The translations under genes and the position numbers were made by a program. A stretch of DNA of 64,000 nt from Chryseobacterium scophthalmum (lineage in GTDB: Bacteria; Bacteroidota; Bacteroidia; Flavobacteriales; Weeksellaceae), in the NCBI RefSeq assembly GCF_900143185.1, contig NZ_FSRQ01000003.1, forward strand, positions 248,001 through 312,000, written 5' to 3'. Below the pieces are notes generated by a model, which saw nothing but the letters and a program-made list of their open reading frames with translations, had not been told where the DNA came from and searched no databases. Shown here in pieces: positions 59,888-64,000 of this stretch (the first letter of the stretch is position 1; each line of letters opens with the position of its first letter).

Positions 59888-60973
59888 ATGAAAAAAATAC
59901 TATTTTGCCTATTAATTGGTACTTCTTTTATTTCTCAGTCTTGTATTAACGACAACGAAGATCCGGTTTTGGTTACTAAATCAGATGGTGCAAGAGTTGA
60001 TCCTGATGTAGGAGGACCTACGCAGCCCAATCAGGTATGGTTTGACTTAGGAACAGAAACAGAAATTCTTACCAAAAGATCCAATTGGGATTTAGGGTTT
60101 TATACTGGAAACGAATTTAAAGTAATTTTAAATTCTTCAATTATGATGGCTGCCGGAAAAATCGCCGGTGCTACCAATATTGATTTGGTAACTGAAGCAA
60201 GTGTGGCGACTCTTAAAACTCAGGTACAGGTTGCAAATTTCAATCCTTCAAATATTAATTATATCGATGATGTAAATGGTAATATTCCTTCAGGTTATAC
60301 AGCCATAGAAGAAATTAAAGCTAATGATTCTGATAATGCGGTTTATCTTGTAAATATGGGTAAAGAAGTTTTTACAGGTTCGGTACCAATTGGATCAGTA
60401 GTAACAGGAGGAGATGATAGAGGTTGGATGAAAGTGCAGGTAGTGAGATCAGGAACAGGATATAAAGTAAAATACGCAGAGCTAAATTCTACTACACACA
60501 AAGAGTTATTTTTAACTAAAAATAGTACCTATAATTATAATTTCGTTAGTTTAAAAAATAATTCAGAGGTTTCTATTCAACCGGAGAAAAAGAGATGGGA
60601 TATCTGTTTTACGGTTTTCACTAACACAATTACTGGAGCGGGAAGTTATATTTATGCAGATTTTGTAACATTGAATAATGTTGGTGGTGCAGCAGCTTAT
60701 GAAGTAATTGTTCCTTCAACATCATCGGGAGTTGAAGCTTATACAAACTTTAAAACATCTGATATCGATCACTCTAAATTTATCACCAATGATCAGCGTG
60801 TAATTGGTTCAAATTGGAGAAATCCTGTAGGTGCAAATGGTTTAGAAGTTTACGGTGACCGTTTTTACGTGGTAAAAGATGCAGAAGGCTATTTCTTTAA
60901 ACTAAGATTTACAAGAATTACCAATACAGCAGGAGAAAGAGGAAGACCTCAGTTTGAGTACAAACCTTTATAA
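59888..60973 (+). CDS. HmuY family lipoprotein
   Basis: 361 residues. Lipobox ISQSC makes it a lipoprotein, likely on the outer membrane surface. The HmuY-type pattern is VWFDLGTETEILTKRSNWDLGFYTGNEFKVILNSSIMMAAGKI, and later KRWDICFTVFTN, then a C-terminal region ending RGRPQFEYKPL. HmuY proteins of Porphyromonas bind haem and give it to the receptor HmuR. The gene follows the receptor after 11 bases, matching that order. Two HmuY-like proteins thus occur in this locus, one a lipoprotein and one a T9SS product. Confidence 0.85.
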   Translation: MKKILFCLLIGTSFISQSCINDNEDPVLVTKSDGARVDPDVGGPTQPNQVWFDLGTETEILTKRSNWDLGFYTGNEFKVILNSSIMMAAGKIAGATNIDLVTEASVATLKTQVQVANFNPSNINYIDDVNGNIPSGYTAIEEIKANDSDNAVYLVNMGKEVFTGSVPIGSVVTGGDDRGWMKVQVVRSGTGYKVKYAELNSTTHKELFLTKNSTYNYNFVSLKNNSEVSIQPEKKRWDICFTVFTNTITGAGSYIYADFVTLNNVGGAAAYEVIVPSTSSGVEAYTNFKTSDIDHSKFITNDQRVIGSNWRNPVGANGLEVYGDRFYVVKDAEGYFFKLRFTRITNTAGERGRPQFEYKPL

Positions 60974-61001
60974 TTCAAAAATAAATCAGATAAAAATAAA
61001 A

Positions 61002-61880
61002 ATGAAAAAATTCATCCTTGCCGCTTCTGTTTTAATGGCAGTATATTCTTGCAAAAAAGAAGTGCAAAAGCCTACAGAAAACGGAAATGAACTTGTTGCA
61101 GAAGCTCCAAAATCAAACAATAAAATTGTAACTTTAAACGGTGGAATTACTGAAATTGTTGCCGCTTTAGGTCACGAAAAAGAAATTGTAGCAACAGATG
61201 TTACCAGTACGTATCCTGAATCTTTAAAGAAATCTTCAGAAAATTTAGGTCATGTAAGATCAATTACCATTGAGCCAATCATGGCGGTTTCGCCTACATT
61301 GATTTTAGGATCAGATAAAGATATCAACCCAGAATTGATGGGTAAAATAAAAGCTTCAGGAATCAAAACTGAAACTTTCAAGCAGGAATATACAGTAGAA
61401 GGAACCAAAAAATTAATTGCTGATGTTGCAAAAGCAATAGGAAACACAGATTATCAGAAATTAAATGATAAAATTGATGCCGATTTAAAACAAGTTCAGC
61501 CTATCGCTAAAAAACCTAAAGTATTATTCATCTACGCAAGAGGAAATATGATGATGGTTGCTGGTAAAAATACACCAATGGCGGCCTTAATTAATTTGGC
61601 AGGAGGAGAAAATGCTGTGAATGATTTTGAAGATTTCAAACCTTTAACTCCGGAAGCGGTGGTAAAAGCAAATCCTGATTTATTGTTCTTCTTCTCAAGC
61701 GGATTACAGAGTTCAGGTGGAAACGAGGGTGCTTTAAAAATGCCGGGTGTTTCTCAAACCAATGCGGGTAAAAACAAAAAAATTATCGCAATGGATGGTG
61801 GTTTAGTTTCAGGTTTCGGTCCTAGACTGGGCGAGGCTGCGGTTTCATTAAATAAACTTTTAGTTGAAAGCACAAAGTAA
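61002..61880 (+). CDS. hmuT: Haem/iron ABC transporter substrate-binding lipoprotein
   Basis: 292 residues from ATG 61002; a longer frame from 60954 overlaps the previous gene and lacks a signal peptide at its start. Lipobox VYSC. Class III periplasmic binding fold with NKIVTLNGGITEIVAALGHEKEIVATDVTSTYPESLKK, IEPIMAVSPTLILG, PKVLFIYARGNMMMVAGKNTPMAALINLAGGENAV, and the ending LVSGFGPRLGEAAVSLNKLL. These motifs match HmuT/ShmT haem-binding proteins, which bring haem to the FecCD-type permease encoded next. Confidence 0.9.
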   Translation: MKKFILAASVLMAVYSCKKEVQKPTENGNELVAEAPKSNNKIVTLNGGITEIVAALGHEKEIVATDVTSTYPESLKKSSENLGHVRSITIEPIMAVSPTLILGSDKDINPELMGKIKASGIKTETFKQEYTVEGTKKLIADVAKAIGNTDYQKLNDKIDADLKQVQPIAKKPKVLFIYARGNMMMVAGKNTPMAALINLAGGENAVNDFEDFKPLTPEAVVKANPDLLFFFSSGLQSSGGNEGALKMPGVSQTNAGKNKKIIAMDGGLVSGFGPRLGEAAVSLNKLLVESTK

Positions 61881-62904
61881 ATTATACTTTTACATGATAT
61901 TAAGTACCATACTGCTCGTTTTTATAGCAGTATGGTCTTTGAATACAGGGGTTTATGATTTCGGTGATAGATCTGCGTTTGAAGTTTTATGGAAAGTAAT
62001 CGTAGGAGATTCTGACTTGTCTTTAAGTGATAAATATATTGTTTGGGATGTGAGAGCATCCAGAATTGTGATGGCAATCATTATCGGAAGTATGCTTTCG
62101 GTTTCAGGGACAAGTTTGCAGGGGTTATTCAGAAATCCTTTAGCAACCGGAGATTTAATAGGATTGACGGCAGGAGCTACATTAATGGCGGCAATTACAA
62201 TTGTTTTAGGAGGGCATTTCAGAGAATATCTTCCTGAGGCAGTACAATTTTCCCTTGTGGGGATTGCGGCTTTTATTGGTTCTCTTCTTGCCATGTTGCT
62301 GGTTTACAAAATCTCTACAAGCGGAGGGAAAACCAATGTGGTTATGATGCTTTTATCGGGCGTTGCCATTTCTGCGATCGGTTTTTCTATTACAGGGTTT
62401 CTGATCTATATTTCAAAAGATGAGCAATTGCGAGATCTAACCTTCTGGAATATGGGAAGTTTAGCCGCAGCAACTTGGACGAAGAATATTATTTTAGCGG
62501 TGATCTCAATTATTTCTTACACTATTCTTTTACCTAAAGGAAAGGCTTTAAATGCGATGATGTTAGGCGAAAAAGATGCACAGCATTTAGGAATTAATGT
62601 AGAAAGATTAAAAAAACAAATTGTTATCATTGTTTCATTAATGGTGGGAAGTTGCGTGGCTTTTTCCGGAACAATTGGTTTTGTAGGATTAATTGTACCT
62701 TATATTTTAAGGCTTTTATTTAAATCTAATTACAGTTTTATCTTGCCATTATCTGCCATTTTTGGGAGTGTTTTATTACTTACAGCAGATACAGTAAGCA
62801 GGAGTGTAGTAGAACCATCAGAATTACCCATCGGAATTTTAACGGCAATGATGGGAGCACCTATTTTCATTGCTATTTTGTTGAAATTTAAAAAGTCAGT
62901 ATAA
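61864..62904 (+). CDS. hmuU: FecCD-type permease of the haem ABC transporter
   Basis: 346 residues from TTG 61864, which overlaps the previous gene by 17 bases; an ATG at 61894 is the alternative. The TTG start gives basic residues before the first helix (MKAQSKLYFY), which fits positive-inside topology. The protein has about ten helices and the typical LWDVRASRI-like WDVRASRIVMAIIIGSMLSVSGTSLQGLFRNPLA, GDLIGLTAGATL, LSGVAISAIGF, FWNMGSLAAATW and GFVGLIVPYILRLL segments of FecCD permeases. It forms the inner-membrane channel for haem or siderophore with the next gene. Confidence 0.93.
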   Translation: MKAQSKLYFYMILSTILLVFIAVWSLNTGVYDFGDRSAFEVLWKVIVGDSDLSLSDKYIVWDVRASRIVMAIIIGSMLSVSGTSLQGLFRNPLATGDLIGLTAGATLMAAITIVLGGHFREYLPEAVQFSLVGIAAFIGSLLAMLLVYKISTSGGKTNVVMMLLSGVAISAIGFSITGFLIYISKDEQLRDLTFWNMGSLAAATWTKNIILAVISIISYTILLPKGKALNAMMLGEKDAQHLGINVERLKKQIVIIVSLMVGSCVAFSGTIGFVGLIVPYILRLLFKSNYSFILPLSAIFGSVLLLTADTVSRSVVEPSELPIGILTAMMGAPIFIAILLKFKKSV

Positions 62905-63674
62905 TGATAAAAGCTCAGCAAATAAGTTATAAACATAAAGAATTTCATATTCTAAATGATGTGGATGTTTCTTTGGGCTTTGGCGAATTTTTAGCAATCG
63001 TTGGTCCAAACGGAGCGGGGAAATCAAGTCTACTGAGTGTTTTGGCAAATGAAGTGAAAACTAATCATCAAATCTTATTTAAAGATAAAAATATCAGAGA
63101 CTGGAAAGTTGCCGAACTTTCCAAACATAAAGCTAAATTTTCTCAGCACAACTCCAACGATATTCCTTTGGAAGTAAAAGATGTTGTGATGATGGGACGT
63201 TACCCGTATTTCGATGCTCAACCCAAAAAGGAAGATCATGAAGCGATGAACAAAATGATGTATGAAACCGATGTTTATCATTTGAAAGACAGAGAATACA
63301 ATACTTTATCGGGTGGAGAAAAACAAAGGGTGCATTTATCGAGAGTTTTAGCTCAATTGAATAATGAGATCACTCAAAAATTAGTTTTTTTGGATGAGCC
63401 TCTGAATAATTTAGATATAAAACATCAGTATAAAGCTTTAGAGATCATTAAAAATTTCACAAAGCATGAAAATTCTGCAGTGGTTGTGTTGCACGATTTG
63501 AATCTTGCCGCTCAGTACGCAGATAAAATTTTATTGATGAAATCAGGACAGGTTGCAGCATATGGTACTCCGGAAGAAGTTTTTACGGTCGAAAATATCA
63601 GCGAAGCTTACAATTTTCCATGTACTATCTGCGATCATCCGATTACTAATAACCCAATGATTATTTTCGGATAA
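62904..63674 (+). CDS. hmuV: Haem ABC transporter ATP-binding protein
   Basis: 256 residues. Walker A GPNGAGKS at 34-41, Q-loop FSQHN, signature LSGGEKQRVHLSRVLAQL, Walker B KLVFLDEPLNNLD and H-loop VLHDLN, plus DVVMMGRYPYFDAQPKKED typical of HmuV. The ATG shares its first A with the stop codon of the permease gene (TAATG), which indicates coupled translation. It powers the haem transporter. Confidence 0.95.
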   Translation: MIKAQQISYKHKEFHILNDVDVSLGFGEFLAIVGPNGAGKSSLLSVLANEVKTNHQILFKDKNIRDWKVAELSKHKAKFSQHNSNDIPLEVKDVVMMGRYPYFDAQPKKEDHEAMNKMMYETDVYHLKDREYNTLSGGEKQRVHLSRVLAQLNNEITQKLVFLDEPLNNLDIKHQYKALEIIKNFTKHENSAVVVLHDLNLAAQYADKILLMKSGQVAAYGTPEEVFTVENISEAYNFPCTICDHPITNNPMIIFG

Positions 63675-63675
63675 T

Positions 63676-64000
63676 ATGGAACAAAAAGATTTAAAAATAT
63701 TAGCACAAAACCTTGCCAATCCGCAAGGCGAAAAAGGTATTCAGATTGGGGAAATGATGAATGAAACCAACATCGGAATGACGTTGGAAAGCATCAAAAC
63801 TCTTTTAATTGAAGATGATGAGCATATTCTTGAAATTGGTCACGGAAATGCAGCTCACGTAAAAAGTCTTTTAAGTTTAGCTCAAAACATAAAATATACA
63901 GGAATTGATATTTCTGAAACGATGCATCTTGAAGCTAAAAGATTAAATGAAACATTTAAAAATCAGGCAGAATTTGTTTTGTATGAAGGAACGAAACTGC
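63676..64000 (+). CDS. SAM-dependent methyltransferase, partial (runs off the window)
   Basis: The frame starts at ATG 63676, 1 base after the hmuV stop, and is open to the end of the window, giving 108 residues. It reads MEQKDLKILAQNLANPQGEKGIQIGEMMNETNIGMTLESIK, then the SAM-binding motif I, HILEIGHGNAAHVKSLLSLA, and YTGIDISETMHLEAKRL. This matches class I methyltransferases. Position in the operon suggests a role linked to haem or siderophore use, but the target is unknown. Confidence 0.8.
   Translation, partial: MEQKDLKILAQNLANPQGEKGIQIGEMMNETNIGMTLESIKTLLIEDDEHILEIGHGNAAHVKSLLSLAQNIKYTGIDISETMHLEAKRLNETFKNQAEFVLYEGTKL

Overview
The window looks like chromosome of a low-GC Bacteroidota (Flavobacteriia), most likely Chryseobacterium or a close Weeksellaceae relative. 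Four things point there: many genes have the Bacteroidota -7 promoter box TAnnTTTG and no Shine-Dalgarno; six secreted proteins end in a type IX secretion (T9SS) sorting domain with a YPNP-type start; gliding-motility genes gldF and gldG are present; and the glycosylasparaginase resembles the flavobacterial enzyme. No rRNA, tRNA, CRISPR array, transposase or phage gene was seen.

Layout. 1-3.2 kb: end of an M36 metallopeptidase, a drug/metabolite transporter, an alpha/beta hydrolase and two hairpin repeats. 3.2-12.1 kb: rplS, a large T9SS phosphoesterase, and the two subunits of a CoA transferase (scoA, scoB) separated by two opposite-strand genes, one an ABC exporter; then a DUF4197 protein. 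12.4-20 kb: a likely N-glycan/glycoprotein degradation run (GH20 hexosaminidase, glycosylasparaginase, lipoprotein, CutC-family protein, GH2 beta-mannosidase), interrupted by a 161-bp inverted-repeat element and a GxxExxY pseudogene. 20-29 kb: DinB protein, WYL regulator, a frameshifted ABC exporter, LptB with an unusual C-terminal extension, an AEC carrier, priA. 29-41 kb: dacB, M1 aminopeptidase, T9SS protein, JmjC-like protein, kbl, hemJ, gldFG. 41-50 kb: mostly leftward hypothetical, metallopeptidase and DUF genes, YceI, and an ABC transporter with a ClbS/DfsB protein. 50-54.5 kb: assimilatory sulfate reduction (Rrf2 regulator, cysH, cysD, cysN, TauE/SafE). 55-64 kb: a haem/iron acquisition locus with two divergent T9SS surface proteins, TonB-dependent receptor, HmuY lipoprotein, binding protein, permease, ATPase and a partial methyltransferase.

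Most notable. (1) Many intergenic spaces contain degenerate arrays with an exact 7-bp period. Their unit words differ from place to place, but they follow one polarity rule: G-first, purine-rich heptads at the left end of the spacer on the + strand, the complementary pyrimidine type at the right end. They begin within a few bases of stop codons or end just before start codons. (2) A related ~200-bp structured repeat sits between convergent genes at two distant places. (3) The haem locus shares a conserved operator-like motif in front of three transcription units. (4) Several genes have the -7 box so close to the ATG that their mRNAs should be leaderless. (5) Two genes are broken by single events, a nonsense codon and a 1-nt frameshift.
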